Source: Candidatus Accumulibacter conexus (GTDB taxonomy: Bacteria > Pseudomonadota > Gammaproteobacteria > Burkholderiales > Rhodocyclaceae). From it: DNA of 64,000 bases. Below, piece after piece: positions 46,707 through 55,693 of this stretch. A program made the translations under genes and the position numbers. Under the pieces are notes generated by a model, which saw nothing but the letters and a program-made list of their open reading frames with translations, did not search any database and had not been told where the DNA came from. The stretch spans positions 89,254 to 153,253 of the forward strand of contig JAGFNJ010000004.1 in NCBI GenBank assembly GCA_017592775.1, in the 5' to 3' direction. Position 1 is the stretch's first letter, and each line of letters begins with the position of its first letter.

Positions 46707-47477
46707 TCAGGCCAGTTGGCGCCAGCCGAAACCACCCTCCTGGTCGGCGACCCCGATCCACTCCTCGCCGCAGTCGAGCGCCAGAGCCAATGCCCGCGCC
46801 GCGAGATGCGGCCGGTTGTTCTCCTGGCTCAGGTGGGCAGCAACCACATGCTGCAGGCGGCGCGTGTCGACCTGCCGCAACAGCGCCGCCGCCTGCCCAT
46901 TCTCCAGGTGGCCAAAGCGCCCGCCGATACGTTGCTTGAGCTGCGCCGGATAGCGCGAGGCGGCGAGCAGTTCCGCGTCATGATTGCACTCCAGAACAAG
47001 GCCGTCGCAGAGCCGCAGCACGTCGATGATATGCGAGGTGATCGAACCGCTGTCGGTGAGCACGCCAAGACAGCGATCGCCATCGCTGAAAGCGTACTGC
47101 ACCGGCTCGCGGGCGTCATGCGGTACCGGATAGGGGCGAACCTCGATGTCGCCGATGGCAAAGACCGCGTGCCCGTCGATCAGATGGCAATCGGGCAAGG
47201 TGGTCCTGCCACGCGCCGCCGCCTTGTGCGTGCCGTGCGTCAGATGGACTGCCAACTGATGGCGGCGCGCAAACGCGAAGACGCCGCCGACATGGTCCGC
47301 GTGTTCGTGCGTCACCAGGATCGCCGCCAGCCCGCCGGGATCAATGCCGATGCGTGCCAATCGGGCCGTCACCTCGCGGCTTGAAAAGCCGCAGTCGAGC
47401 AATAGCCGGGTCCCGCCCGCCTCGACAATCAGCGCGTTACCCTGACTGCCGCTGCCCAGCGAGGCGAAACGGATCAC
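46707..47477 (-). CDS. MBL-fold metallohydrolase (YycJ/WalJ-like)
   Basis: This 256-aa metallo-beta-lactamase fold protein has the metal motif THEHADHVGG at about 56-65, GSGSQGNALIVEAG at the start and a conserved histidine near the C-terminus (LSQENNR region; AAHLS). The family is probably nucleic-acid or phosphodiester-related, and the Bacillus homologue WalJ is linked to cell-wall and DNA processes. It overlaps bamC by four bases (ATGA, 47474-47477) and is the last gene of dapA-bamC-MBL. The same order occurs in other betaproteobacteria. Confidence 0.88.
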   Translation of the reverse strand: MIRFASLGSGSQGNALIVEAGGTRLLLDCGFSSREVTARLARIGIDPGGLAAILVTHEHADHVGGVFAFARRHQLAVHLTHGTHKAAARGRTTLPDCHLIDGHAVFAIGDIEVRPYPVPHDAREPVQYAFSDGDRCLGVLTDSGSITSHIIDVLRLCDGLVLECNHDAELLAASRYPAQLKQRIGGRFGHLENGQAAALLRQVDTRRLQHVVAAHLSQENNRPHLAARALALALDCGEEWIGVADQEGGFGWRQLA

Positions 47478-48616
47478 TTCAACTGATCGTAGAGCAGGTT
47501 GAGGATCTTCTTCGCCGTCTCCGACTGGTCAACACTGCCCTCGGACAGGACCACCTGCACGGTTGACCGGGTGCTGCTCGTCGCACGCACGAGAATGCGG
47601 TACTGGGTCTGCGGCTTGGCAGCAGAACTTCCCTTGAAGGGATTGAGCTTCGAAAGAAAGCCCTCCTCCTTCTTCTCATTGTCGGTCTCCGGGTCGACAT
47701 AGCGAACGAAATACAGGCCGCGTCCCCGATCGCGATCCTCGACCGTGAAGGCAACGCGGTCGAGAGCCAAGCCCACCCGCCGCCAGGCACGATCGAAGGA
47801 CTCCTCGACCTCGAGGGCTCCGGCGCCATCGGCACCGCGCGTCAGGCGCGCCCGTTCAAAAGGCTTCTCCTGTGCCGCCTTGAGCGCCGCGCTCGCGCGC
47901 TTTTCTTCACTGCCGAGGTGAATCATCAGACGGCGCAGCATTTCGGCTTCGAGTTCGGGATCCGCCGGACGCGGTTGCCACTTCGTCTGATCCTTGCCTT
48001 CGGAGACGAAAATCTCGTACATGCCACGGTGGCTGATGAAGATGTCGGTCGTCCCCGGCGTGCTGCCCGGCTCCATGCGCGTGCGGAATTTGTCCCGTTC
48101 AGCCGTGGAGTAGACCGAATCGATCACCTTGCCGAGGACGTTGCGAATGAAATCCTGTGGGATCTTGGCGCGGTTCTCCGCCCAGTCGGTCTCCATCACG
48201 CCGGCATCGGGCAGATCGAGCTTGATCAGGAAGCCGGTTTCCTGCCAGAACTCCTTGACCGTCCCCCAGAGCTTGTCCGGAGTCCCGGCCGCGACCAGCC
48301 AGCGCTGCGTCCCCGAGCGTTCGATGCGCCCCTGGTCGACCTCCGGCAAGACCTCGCTCTTCTGCTGCGCCCGCGCCTGCGGCGAGCGCTCGGCGGCGTA
48401 TTGCGAGTAGGTCGCGGTGCCCTTGCCAGCGACATCAGGAACCGCATAGCGATCATCACGCGTCGGCGAAGTCAGGTCTGGCGGGATCTCGAGAGGCGGC
48501 ACGCTGCTCGAGCCCGCGGTCTTGTATTCGATTCTCTTCGGTTCGAGGAGCGAACCGGTGCAGCCGGCGAGCAACAGCAGCACGACGATCTGCAGGCGCG
48601 TGACGACAGGGCTCAT
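47474..48616 (-). CDS. bamC: Outer membrane assembly lipoprotein BamC
   Basis: BamC (NlpB) is a lipoprotein of the Bam complex that inserts beta-barrel proteins in the outer membrane. The 380-aa protein starts MSPVVTRLQIVVLLLLAGC, with the lipidated cysteine at 19, and has an unstructured conserved N-terminal segment (IEYKTAGSSSVPPLEIPPDL) followed by two helix-grip domains. The start at 48616 gives the signal directly; earlier codons in frame lie in the intergenic space. It lies 20 bases after dapA. The combination dapA-bamC is conserved in beta- and gammaproteobacteria. Confidence 0.92.
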   Translation of the reverse strand: MSPVVTRLQIVVLLLLAGCTGSLLEPKRIEYKTAGSSSVPPLEIPPDLTSPTRDDRYAVPDVAGKGTATYSQYAAERSPQARAQQKSEVLPEVDQGRIERSGTQRWLVAAGTPDKLWGTVKEFWQETGFLIKLDLPDAGVMETDWAENRAKIPQDFIRNVLGKVIDSVYSTAERDKFRTRMEPGSTPGTTDIFISHRGMYEIFVSEGKDQTKWQPRPADPELEAEMLRRLMIHLGSEEKRASAALKAAQEKPFERARLTRGADGAGALEVEESFDRAWRRVGLALDRVAFTVEDRDRGRGLYFVRYVDPETDNEKKEEGFLSKLNPFKGSSAAKPQTQYRILVRATSSTRSTVQVVLSEGSVDQSETAKKILNLLYDQLK

Positions 48617-48636
48617 CGGCGGCTGACCCAACGACT

Positions 48637-49515
48637 CTAGACGAGCACGCCGGCCTGCGACAGCGCGGCGCGAACACGAGCGTGATTTTCGGACGACAGC
48701 GGCGTCAGGGGCAGGCGCAAGCCGTCGCCGATGAGGCCCAGTTGCTGACACGCCCACTTGACCGGAATCGGGTTCGCCTCGCAGAACAGTTGCCGGTGCA
48801 GGCCGATCAGACGGGCATTCAGCACCCGCGCCTCGGCCGCATTGCCGGCCACTGCCGCGCTGCACATCTCGTGCATCAGGCGTGGCGCGACGTTGGCAAC
48901 CACCGAAATGTCTCCCTTGGCGCCCATCAGCATCAACGCGCAGGCGCTGGCATCGTCACCGCTATAGACGGCGAAGCCGGCGGGCGCACGCACGATCAAC
49001 TCGATACCGCGGTCCATGTTGCCGGTCGCGTCCTTGATACCGACAATGTTCGGCACCTCGGCCAGGCGCAGTGCCGTCTCGTTGCCCAGGTCGGCCACCG
49101 TGCGACCCGGGACGTTGTAGAGAATCACCGGGATGTCGACCGCGTCGGCGATCGCGCGAAAATGGCGATACAGCCCCTCCTGCCCCGGCTTGTTGTAGTA
49201 GGGGACGACCGAAAGCGCCGCACTGGCCCCCGCCTGGCGGGCGAAGCGGGTCAGCTCGATCGCCTCGGCTGTCGAATTGGCGCCCGTGCCGGCAATCACC
49301 GGCAGGCGACCCGCCGCCTGCTCGACGACCACCCGGATCAGTTCGCAGTGCTCGGCGAGGTTGACCGTCGGCGACTCGCCGGTCGTGCCGACGACGACGA
49401 TGGCGTCGGTTCCCTGCTGCACGTGGAAATCGACGAGGCCGCGCAGGGCGGGCAGGTCGAGGCTGCCGTCTGCCTGCATCGGGGTGACAATCGCTACGAT
49501 CGAGCCAGTAATCAT
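48637..49515 (-). CDS. dapA: 4-hydroxy-tetrahydrodipicolinate synthase
   Basis: DapA condenses pyruvate with aspartate semialdehyde in lysine and diaminopimelate synthesis. The 292-aa protein has [10 protein letters not shown] (substrate phosphate/carboxylate site), the catalytic tyrosine in [14 protein letters not shown] and ILYNVPGRT, and the Schiff-base lysine in [10 protein letters not shown]. The ATG at 49515 begins [13 protein letters not shown], the standard N-terminus. It is the first gene of dapA-bamC-metallohydrolase. Diaminopimelate feeds peptidoglycan synthesis. Confidence 0.96.
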   Translation of the reverse strand: MITGSIVAIVTPMQADGSLDLPALRGLVDFHVQQGTDAIVVVGTTGESPTVNLAEHCELIRVVVEQAAGRLPVIAGTGANSTAEAIELTRFARQAGASAALSVVPYYNKPGQEGLYRHFRAIADAVDIPVILYNVPGRTVADLGNETALRLAEVPNIVGIKDATGNMDRGIELIVRAPAGFAVYSGDDASACALMLMGAKGDISVVANVAPRLMHEMCSAAVAGNAAEARVLNARLIGLHRQLFCEANPIPVKWACQQLGLIGDGLRLPLTPLSSENHARVRAALSQAGVLV

Positions 49516-49658
49516 GAGTTTGCGTGCACGCCAGTCAAGGCCCCGGGGATATCCTGAGTGGGGCAATCTGAAGCACGAATTCTAACCGAAGGCGCCCGCC
49601 TTGGCGACGAAAAACACGGCCAACGACCGCCGTGACCCGCTGCCACCCGGCAACGGGG

Positions 49659-50585
49659 TCAGAGCTCGGCGAGGACGCGGATATGCGCGGCAACGCTGCG
49701 CGCCAGGGCCGACAGCGAGTACCCGCCCTCGAGTATCGACACGATCCGCCCGTGCGCACAGTCGTCTGCGAGTTCCTTGATCTGTCCGGTCACCCAGGCG
49801 TAGTCCTGCTCGAGCAGACGCAGGCCGCCCATCTCGTCCTCGTAGTGGGCGTCGAAGCCAGCCGAGATGAACAGCATTTCCGGCTGGAACTCACGCAACC
49901 TCGGCATCCAGAGATCGCTCACCACGCGCCGGAACTCCTCGCCGTCGGTGCCGCGCGGCAGAGGTACGTTGACCATGTTGGCCGCCGGGCTCTCGGTGCC
50001 GCTGTAGGGGTAGAAGGGATGCTGGAAGGTGCTGACCATCAGAACCCGCTGGTCGCCGCGGAAGCAGTCTTCGGTGCCGTTGCCGTGGTGGACGTCGAAG
50101 TCGACCACCGCAACACGCGCCAGGTTGTGCGCCGCCAGTGCATGCGCCGCCGCGACGGCGATGTTGTTGAAGAAACAGAAACCCATCGCCGAGGCCCGTT
50201 CGGCGTGATGGCCGGGCGGCCGCACGGCGCAGAAGGCGTTCTCGGCCTGCCCTGAGAGCACCAGATCGACCGCCAGGACGCCCGCCCCGGCGGCGCGCAT
50301 CGCCGCCTGCCAGGTATGGCGGTTCATCGCCGTGTCGGGGTCGAGGTGTACGATCCCGAGTTCGGGCGAGGCGCGCTTCAGCCGCTCGAGATGTGCCGCC
50401 GTATGCACCCGCTTGAGTTGCTGGAAGGTGGCCAGTGGCGCGTCGTGATACGTGAAGTAGGCATCCAGGCCCTGCGCGATCAGGTGATCGCTGATGGCAC
50501 TCAGGCGCTCGGGTGCCTCGGGATGGTACGAACCCATGTCGTGCAGATGGCAATCGCGATGGGTGATGAAAGCCGTGACACTCAC
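49659..50585 (-). CDS. Histone deacetylase-like amidohydrolase
   Basis: This is a 308-aa zinc-dependent deacetylase of the arginase/HDAC fold. Key motifs are CAVRPPGHHAERASAMGFCFFNN (general-base histidine pair), VVDFDVHHGNGTED (zinc ligands Asp and His) and ISAGFDAHYED (third ligand Asp). The substrate in bacteria is usually an acetylated polyamine or small amide; members near acetoin genes are called AcuC, but no such genes are here. The GTG start at 50585 is used. A Tyr in EGGYSLSALA is the likely transition-state stabiliser. Confidence 0.92.
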   Translation of the reverse strand: MSVTAFITHRDCHLHDMGSYHPEAPERLSAISDHLIAQGLDAYFTYHDAPLATFQQLKRVHTAAHLERLKRASPELGIVHLDPDTAMNRHTWQAAMRAAGAGVLAVDLVLSGQAENAFCAVRPPGHHAERASAMGFCFFNNIAVAAAHALAAHNLARVAVVDFDVHHGNGTEDCFRGDQRVLMVSTFQHPFYPYSGTESPAANMVNVPLPRGTDGEEFRRVVSDLWMPRLREFQPEMLFISAGFDAHYEDEMGGLRLLEQDYAWVTGQIKELADDCAHGRIVSILEGGYSLSALARSVAAHIRVLAEL

Positions 50586-50696
50586 TGTAACCTTTCTGTC
50601 GCGACAGGGACGCCGCCAGCGGCGCCCCGTCCGGCGATGGAGCGGGTTGAGGATTGATGGTTTATTATCATCCCAATCGCTTCCCGACGACAAGCC

Positions 50697-51623
50697 ATGC
50701 CAACCGCCAACAACCCCTCCCCGGTCAGCCGAGTCCTCGCCGCCGCCAACTCGGTCATTCTCGGCAAGAGCAACCAGACCCGACTCGCGCTCTGCTGCCT
50801 GCTGGCGCGAGGCCATCTGCTGATCGAGGATCTGCCGGGCGTCGGCAAGACGACGCTGGCGCACACGCTGGCCCGCCTGCTCGGTCTGCAGTTCGCACGC
50901 ATCCAGTTCACCAGCGACATGCTGCCGGCGGACATCCTCGGCGTCTCGATATTCGACCGCGAGCGGAGCAGCTTCAGGTTCCTGCCCGGACCGGTCTTCT
51001 CGCAAGTGCTGCTGGCCGACGAGATCAACCGTGCGACACCAAGAACGCAAAGCGCTTTGCTCGAAGCGATGGAAGAGGGGCAGGTGACCACCGAAGGCGA
51101 GACGCGACCGCTGCCGGAACCCTTTTTCGTCATCGCCACGCAGAATCCCTCGAACCAGATCGGTACCTTCCCCTTGCCGGAGTCGCAGCTCGACCGCTTT
51201 CTCCTGCGTCTCGACCTCGGCTACCCGGATCGCGACGCCGAACGCGCATTGCTCGAGAGTGGCGGCAGCCGGGAGCAACTGCCGGCGCTTGCAGCCTGCC
51301 TTGGTGCAGGAGAGTTCGCGCCACTGCAGCGACTGGCGGCGGCAGTTTACGCGTCACCGGCGCTGCTCGACTACCTGCAACTTCTGATCGAAGCGAGTCG
51401 CCGGGAACAGCGCTTCGTGCACGGCCTCAGCCCGCGCGCCGCTCTCGCGCTGCTCGCCGCCGCCCGCGCCTGGGCGTTCACCGACGGCCGCGAGATGGTC
51501 CTGCCGGAGGACGTGCAGGCCGTGCTGCCGGCAGTTGCCCGCCACCGCCTGCGTCTGGTCAGTGGCAGCCATGCCGACGCCGAAGACATCGCAGCACTGA
51601 TGCGATCGGTAACGCTGCCCTGA
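50697..51623 (+). CDS. MoxR-family AAA+ ATPase
   Basis: This 308-aa chaperone-like ATPase is of the MoxR group. The Walker A motif is EDLPGVGKTTLAHTLA (near 42-57), Walker B LLADEINRATPRTQSALLEAME, and sensor motifs ATQNPSNQIGTFPLPESQLDRF. It begins a cluster with a DUF58 protein and a transglutaminase protein, a widely conserved trio in which MoxR is thought to activate or assemble partner proteins. The stop is fused to the next start (TGATG). The substrate here is unknown. Confidence 0.94.
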   Translation: MPTANNPSPVSRVLAAANSVILGKSNQTRLALCCLLARGHLLIEDLPGVGKTTLAHTLARLLGLQFARIQFTSDMLPADILGVSIFDRERSSFRFLPGPVFSQVLLADEINRATPRTQSALLEAMEEGQVTTEGETRPLPEPFFVIATQNPSNQIGTFPLPESQLDRFLLRLDLGYPDRDAERALLESGGSREQLPALAACLGAGEFAPLQRLAAAVYASPALLDYLQLLIEASRREQRFVHGLSPRAALALLAAARAWAFTDGREMVLPEDVQAVLPAVARHRLRLVSGSHADAEDIAALMRSVTLP

Positions 51624-52597
51624 TGCGCCGGTTGCCGAGCCTGCACCAGTGGCTGTTCGGCCGCCAACGTGACGAGCAATGGCCGCTTGTCCTCGGCCAG
51701 CGGCGCATCTTCATCGTCCCCACCGCTGCCGGCATGCTCTTCGCGCTGGTTCTCCTGGTGATGCTGATCGGCGCCATCAACTACGACCTCAGCCTCGGAC
51801 ACGCGCTGATCTTTCTCCTCGCCGGCCTCGGCCTGGTGGCGATGGTACACAGCTTCCACAACCTCTTCGGGCTGCGCCTGACGCCCGGACGCGCCGACGC
51901 GACTTTCGTCGGCGACCTGGCGCGCTTTCCACTGCTACTGGAGAACCCGCGCCGACAGCAACGGCGGGCACTCGAGCTGTCGTTCAGCGCCCAGCCAATG
52001 GTGGCCGTCGATCTGCCGGCCGAGGGCAGCGTGACGGTTGCCCTGCCCTGCCTGGCGCAGCGTCGTGGCCGACTCGATCCCGGCCGCGTGACGCTCGCCA
52101 CCCGTTACCCGCTCGGACTGTTCCGCGCCTGGAGCTACATCCACCCGTCGTGGTCGTGCATCGTCTATCCGAAACCACTCCAGACGCCCTTGCCACCGGC
52201 GTCGCCCGCCAACACCGCCGACCATCGCCAGGGGGACAGCGGCCAGGAGGACTTCGCCGGCCTTCGCCCGCGCCAGCTCAGCGACCCGACACGGCACATT
52301 GCCTGGAAGGCGGTGGCCCGCCGCTCGGACGAGCAGGCGCTGCTGGTCAAGCAGTTCGCCGGCGGCGCGAGTGACGAGCTGTGGCTGGACTGGTCGCTGA
52401 CGCCGCCCGACCGCGGCAGCGAGGATCGGCTGTCGATCCTCGCCGGCTGGATCATGCTCGCCGACGAAGGGCAGGCCTGCTATGGACTGCGGCTGCCAGG
52501 GCAGCAGATTGCGCCAGCCACCGGCAGTGCCCAAAGGGCAAGCTGCCTGCAGGCACTGGCACTGTACGAGACGGGAGAGACCCGCGATGCGGCTTAG
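51623..52597 (+). CDS. DUF58 domain membrane protein
   Basis: This 324-aa protein has two membrane helices close to the N-terminus (about residues 32-54 and 60-80) and a DUF58 domain behind them, seen as GQEDFAGLRPRQLSDPTRHIAWKAVARR. DUF58 often resembles a von Willebrand factor A fold. It is the constant partner of MoxR ATPases. It starts at ATG 51623 inside the MoxR stop and ends inside the start of the transglutaminase gene (52587), so the trio is translated as a unit. An open frame reaches further upstream over moxR and is not coding. Confidence 0.9.
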   Translation: MRRLPSLHQWLFGRQRDEQWPLVLGQRRIFIVPTAAGMLFALVLLVMLIGAINYDLSLGHALIFLLAGLGLVAMVHSFHNLFGLRLTPGRADATFVGDLARFPLLLENPRRQQRRALELSFSAQPMVAVDLPAEGSVTVALPCLAQRRGRLDPGRVTLATRYPLGLFRAWSYIHPSWSCIVYPKPLQTPLPPASPANTADHRQGDSGQEDFAGLRPRQLSDPTRHIAWKAVARRSDEQALLVKQFAGGASDELWLDWSLTPPDRGSEDRLSILAGWIMLADEGQACYGLRLPGQQIAPATGSAQRASCLQALALYETGETRDAA

Positions 52598-54554
52598 GCC
52601 ACCGCAGACGATCGATCAGGCAGCAGTCCCCTGGCTGCTGGCGGTCGCCCTGGCGACCGCCAGCCCGCATGCCGAGCACCTGCCGCCGTGGCTGAGCCTG
52701 CTGTTCGGCGCTGCCGTGCTCTGGCGTCTCTGGTTGTGGTGGCAGCGGCGGCCACTGCCACCGCGCTGGTGTCTCGCACTGCTGGTACTCGGCGCGCTGG
52801 CGGCCATCGCCTGGCAGTATCGCAGCCTGCTCGGCAGGGACTCCGGGGTCGCCATGCTCGCCCTCTTCATGGCGCTCAAACCGCTCGAGATGAAGACCCG
52901 ACGCGACGCACTGGTAGTCGTCATGCTCGGCTTCTTTCTCCTGCTGACCCACTACTTCTATTCGCAGAGCATCCCCACCGGCCTCTGGCTGCTGGCCAGT
53001 TGTACGCTGCTGACGGCGGCACTGATCCGGCTGCACGGTGGGGCGCAGCCGCTCGCCGCCATCGTCCGCCAGGCGGGCCTGCTGCTGTTGCAGGCGACGC
53101 CTTTCATGCTCATCCTCTATCTGCTCTTTCCGCGCGTCTCCGGCCCGCTCTGGGGCCTGCCGCAGGACGCGCACGCCGGACGCAGCGGCCTTTCCAGCGA
53201 AATGGCACCGGGATCGATCAGCAGCCTGATTCTCTCGGGCGCGATCGCCTTTCGTAGCCACTTCGCCGGTGAGACACCCGAAAAGGCGGACCTGTACTGG
53301 CGTGGTCCGGTGCTCGACGCCTACGACGGCCTGACATGGCGCGTCAGCGCGCTCGCGGCCGCATTGCCACGGAAGGCGCCGGTCGTGGAGAGCAGAGGGG
53401 CGCAGTACAGCTACACCAGTATCATCGAGGCGCACAATCAGCGCTGGCTGCTGGCTCTCGACGTGGCGACCAGCCTCCCCGCCGGAGCCATGCAGGCGCC
53501 GACGCTGGAGGTGCTGGCACGCGAGCCGCTGCGCGCGCGCTCCCGCTTCTCCTTCGCCTCGTCGGTCGACTACCACGCCAACCGCGCCGAAAGCGCAGCC
53601 ATCCTGCAGCAGTCCCTGTCACTGCCGGCGGCGATCAATCCGCGCGCACGCGCGCTGGCCGACCGCTGGAAGTCACGACCACCGGCACGCATCGCCGATG
53701 CCGTCCTCAGCATGTTCCGCAACGAGGACTTCCATTACACCCTGCGCCCGCCGCTGCTTGGTGCCGATGCCGTGGACGAATTCCTCTTCGGCACGCGCCG
53801 CGGCTTCTGCGAGCACTATGCCTCGGCCTTCGTCTTCCTGCTGCGCGCCGCCGGCGTGCCGGCACGGGTGGTTGCCGGTTACCAGGGCGGCGAGGTGAAC
53901 CCGGTCGATGGCTACCTCATCGTCCGCCAGTCGGATGCCCACGCCTGGGCCGAAGTCTGGCTCGCCGGCGAGGGCTGGGTGCGCTACGACCCGACGGCAG
54001 CAGTCGCCCCGTCGCGCATCGAACAGGGAATCGTCGCCGCCCTGCCGGAAGGAGAACCGCTGCCCGGCATCGTCGGTCTCGACGCCGACTGGCTGCGCCA
54101 ACTGCGTTACCGCTGGGAGGCGGCGAACAATACCTGGAACCAGTGGGTCCTCGGTTACAATCCGCAACGCCAGCGCGAGATCCTTTCCCGCTTCGGCATG
54201 CCCAACCCGGACTGGCAGAGCATGAGCACCGCACTGGCCGCGCTCTGCGGCGTGGCGCTGCTGCTGGTCACCGTGTGGACGCTGCCCCGCCGCCGTCGCG
54301 TCGATCCGGCGCAGCGGGCGTGGCAGAGGTACTGCGTGGCGCTCGCCCGGCGCGGTGTAACGCGTGCCGCATGGGAGGGACCGCTGGCGTTCGCCAACCG
54401 CGTCGCCGTGGAAAGGCCACAACTGGCCGCGCTCACCAGCGAAGCCGCACGCTGTTATGCGGCACTGCGCTATGGCCGCGGCGACAGCGAGCAGTTGCTC
54501 GTCCTGCAGGAATGCGTGCACCGACTACCCGCCAGATGGAGAAAGAGCGCTTGA
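52587..54554 (+). CDS. TgpA-like membrane transglutaminase
   Basis: This 655-aa inner-membrane protein has six N-terminal helices (about 15-180), a periplasmic transglutaminase-like domain with the catalytic triad C408 (RRGFCEHYA), H452 (SDAHAWAEVW) and D468 (RYDPT), and a further membrane helix near 550 before a cytoplasmic C-terminal DUF4129-like segment. TgpA of Pseudomonas aeruginosa is essential and periplasmic transglutaminase-like. It closes the MoxR-DUF58-TgpA cluster and overlaps the DUF58 gene by 11 bases. All three catalytic residues are present, so it is expected to be active. Confidence 0.92.
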   Translation: MRLRPPQTIDQAAVPWLLAVALATASPHAEHLPPWLSLLFGAAVLWRLWLWWQRRPLPPRWCLALLVLGALAAIAWQYRSLLGRDSGVAMLALFMALKPLEMKTRRDALVVVMLGFFLLLTHYFYSQSIPTGLWLLASCTLLTAALIRLHGGAQPLAAIVRQAGLLLLQATPFMLILYLLFPRVSGPLWGLPQDAHAGRSGLSSEMAPGSISSLILSGAIAFRSHFAGETPEKADLYWRGPVLDAYDGLTWRVSALAAALPRKAPVVESRGAQYSYTSIIEAHNQRWLLALDVATSLPAGAMQAPTLEVLAREPLRARSRFSFASSVDYHANRAESAAILQQSLSLPAAINPRARALADRWKSRPPARIADAVLSMFRNEDFHYTLRPPLLGADAVDEFLFGTRRGFCEHYASAFVFLLRAAGVPARVVAGYQGGEVNPVDGYLIVRQSDAHAWAEVWLAGEGWVRYDPTAAVAPSRIEQGIVAALPEGEPLPGIVGLDADWLRQLRYRWEAANNTWNQWVLGYNPQRQREILSRFGMPNPDWQSMSTALAALCGVALLLVTVWTLPRRRRVDPAQRAWQRYCVALARRGVTRAAWEGPLAFANRVAVERPQLAALTSEAARCYAALRYGRGDSEQLLVLQECVHRLPARWRKSA

Positions 54555-55576
54555 AACACCTCGTCAACCACCTGCTCGTCGCCCTGAGTCTCAGCCTGGT
54601 GACGCTGCCGGCAGCCGCCCAGCAGGGCGCCGGCTTGAGCCAGAACCCTGAAGTACAGGCATTCATCGCCAGCATGCACGAGCAGCACGGCTTCGATGTC
54701 GCCCACCTGACGCGCCAGTTCGCCGTCCTGCGGCCGAATGCGACGGTCCTGAAGGCGATCCGGCCGCCGGCGGTGCCGGAGAAGCAGCGATCGTGGGAGC
54801 GCTATCGCGGTCGTTTTGTCAATGAGCAGCGGCTGGCGGGAGGACTGTCGTTCTGGCAGGCACATGCCGCGACGCTGCAGCGCGCCGAGGCGATCCACGG
54901 CGTGCCGGTCGAGGTGATCGTCGCCATCATCGGCGTCGAGACCATCTACGGCCAGCACATGGGCAGCTTCGGCGTCCTCGAGGCGCTGGCATCGCTCGCT
55001 TTCTTCTACCCGCCGCGGTCCGAGTTCTTCCGCGGCGAGCTCGAGCAGTTCCTGCTCCTGGCGCGCGAGAACGGCATCAGCCCGCTCAGCGTCAAGGGCT
55101 CCTACGCCGGCGCCATCGGCATCCCGCAGTTCATGCCCAGCAGCCAGCGCCGTTTTGCCGTCGATTTCGACGGCGATGACCGCATCGACCTGCGGCAGAG
55201 CTATCCGGACGCGATCGGCAGCGTCGCCCGCTTCCTGCAGCAGCACGGGTGGCAGACGGGCGAGCCGGTCGCCGTGCCGGCGACGGTCAGCGGCGATCCC
55301 GCCGCCCTCCTCGCCATCGGCATCAAGCCGACGCTGACCGTCAGCGAACTCGCCGCCCAGGGGGTTTCGGCGGCGGCCGACGGCGACCGAGCGGCCGCCC
55401 TGATCGACCTCGTCACGCCTGGCGCGGCGACCGAATACTGGCTCGGCTTCAACAACTTCTACGTCATCACCCGCTACAACCGCTCGAGCTTCTACGCGAT
55501 GTCGGTCTTCCAGCTGGCGCAAGCGCTGCGGCAGGAACACGCGGCGCGCGCCATGGCCGCCCGCAGCCGCCCCTGA
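54536..55576 (+). CDS. mltB: Lytic murein transglycosylase B
   Basis: MltB-type lytic transglycosylases cleave the glycan strands of peptidoglycan. The 346-aa protein has a signal peptide (ALSLSLVTLPAAAQQG) without a lipobox cysteine, so it is a soluble periplasmic form. The catalytic glutamate lies in VAIIGVETIYGQHMGSFGVLEAL, followed by GSYAGAIGIPQFMPSS. The C-terminal part ends in FNNFYVITRYNRSSFYAMSVFQLA. The ATG at 54536 overlaps the end of the TgpA gene; an ATG at 54512 would extend the protein by eight residues. The frame upstream is antisense-like noise over tgpA. Confidence 0.92.
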   Translation: MEKERLKHLVNHLLVALSLSLVTLPAAAQQGAGLSQNPEVQAFIASMHEQHGFDVAHLTRQFAVLRPNATVLKAIRPPAVPEKQRSWERYRGRFVNEQRLAGGLSFWQAHAATLQRAEAIHGVPVEVIVAIIGVETIYGQHMGSFGVLEALASLAFFYPPRSEFFRGELEQFLLLARENGISPLSVKGSYAGAIGIPQFMPSSQRRFAVDFDGDDRIDLRQSYPDAIGSVARFLQQHGWQTGEPVAVPATVSGDPAALLAIGIKPTLTVSELAAQGVSAAADGDRAAALIDLVTPGAATEYWLGFNNFYVITRYNRSSFYAMSVFQLAQALRQEHAARAMAARSRP

Positions 55577-55693
55577 TCAGCGCGGCAGCGCCGCCTCGGG
55601 CAGTGGTCGGGCAGCGTCACGCTGCCGCCACCGCCTGCAGATCCAGCCGACTCGCCAGCAGCCCGGCGCCGCCTGTCGACGCAGCGAAGGCCA

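Noticed and set aside
50654-51622. Long N-terminal extension of the DUF58 protein over the MoxR gene
   Set aside because: It is an out-of-frame reading of moxR; the TGATG junction gives a clear start at 51623.
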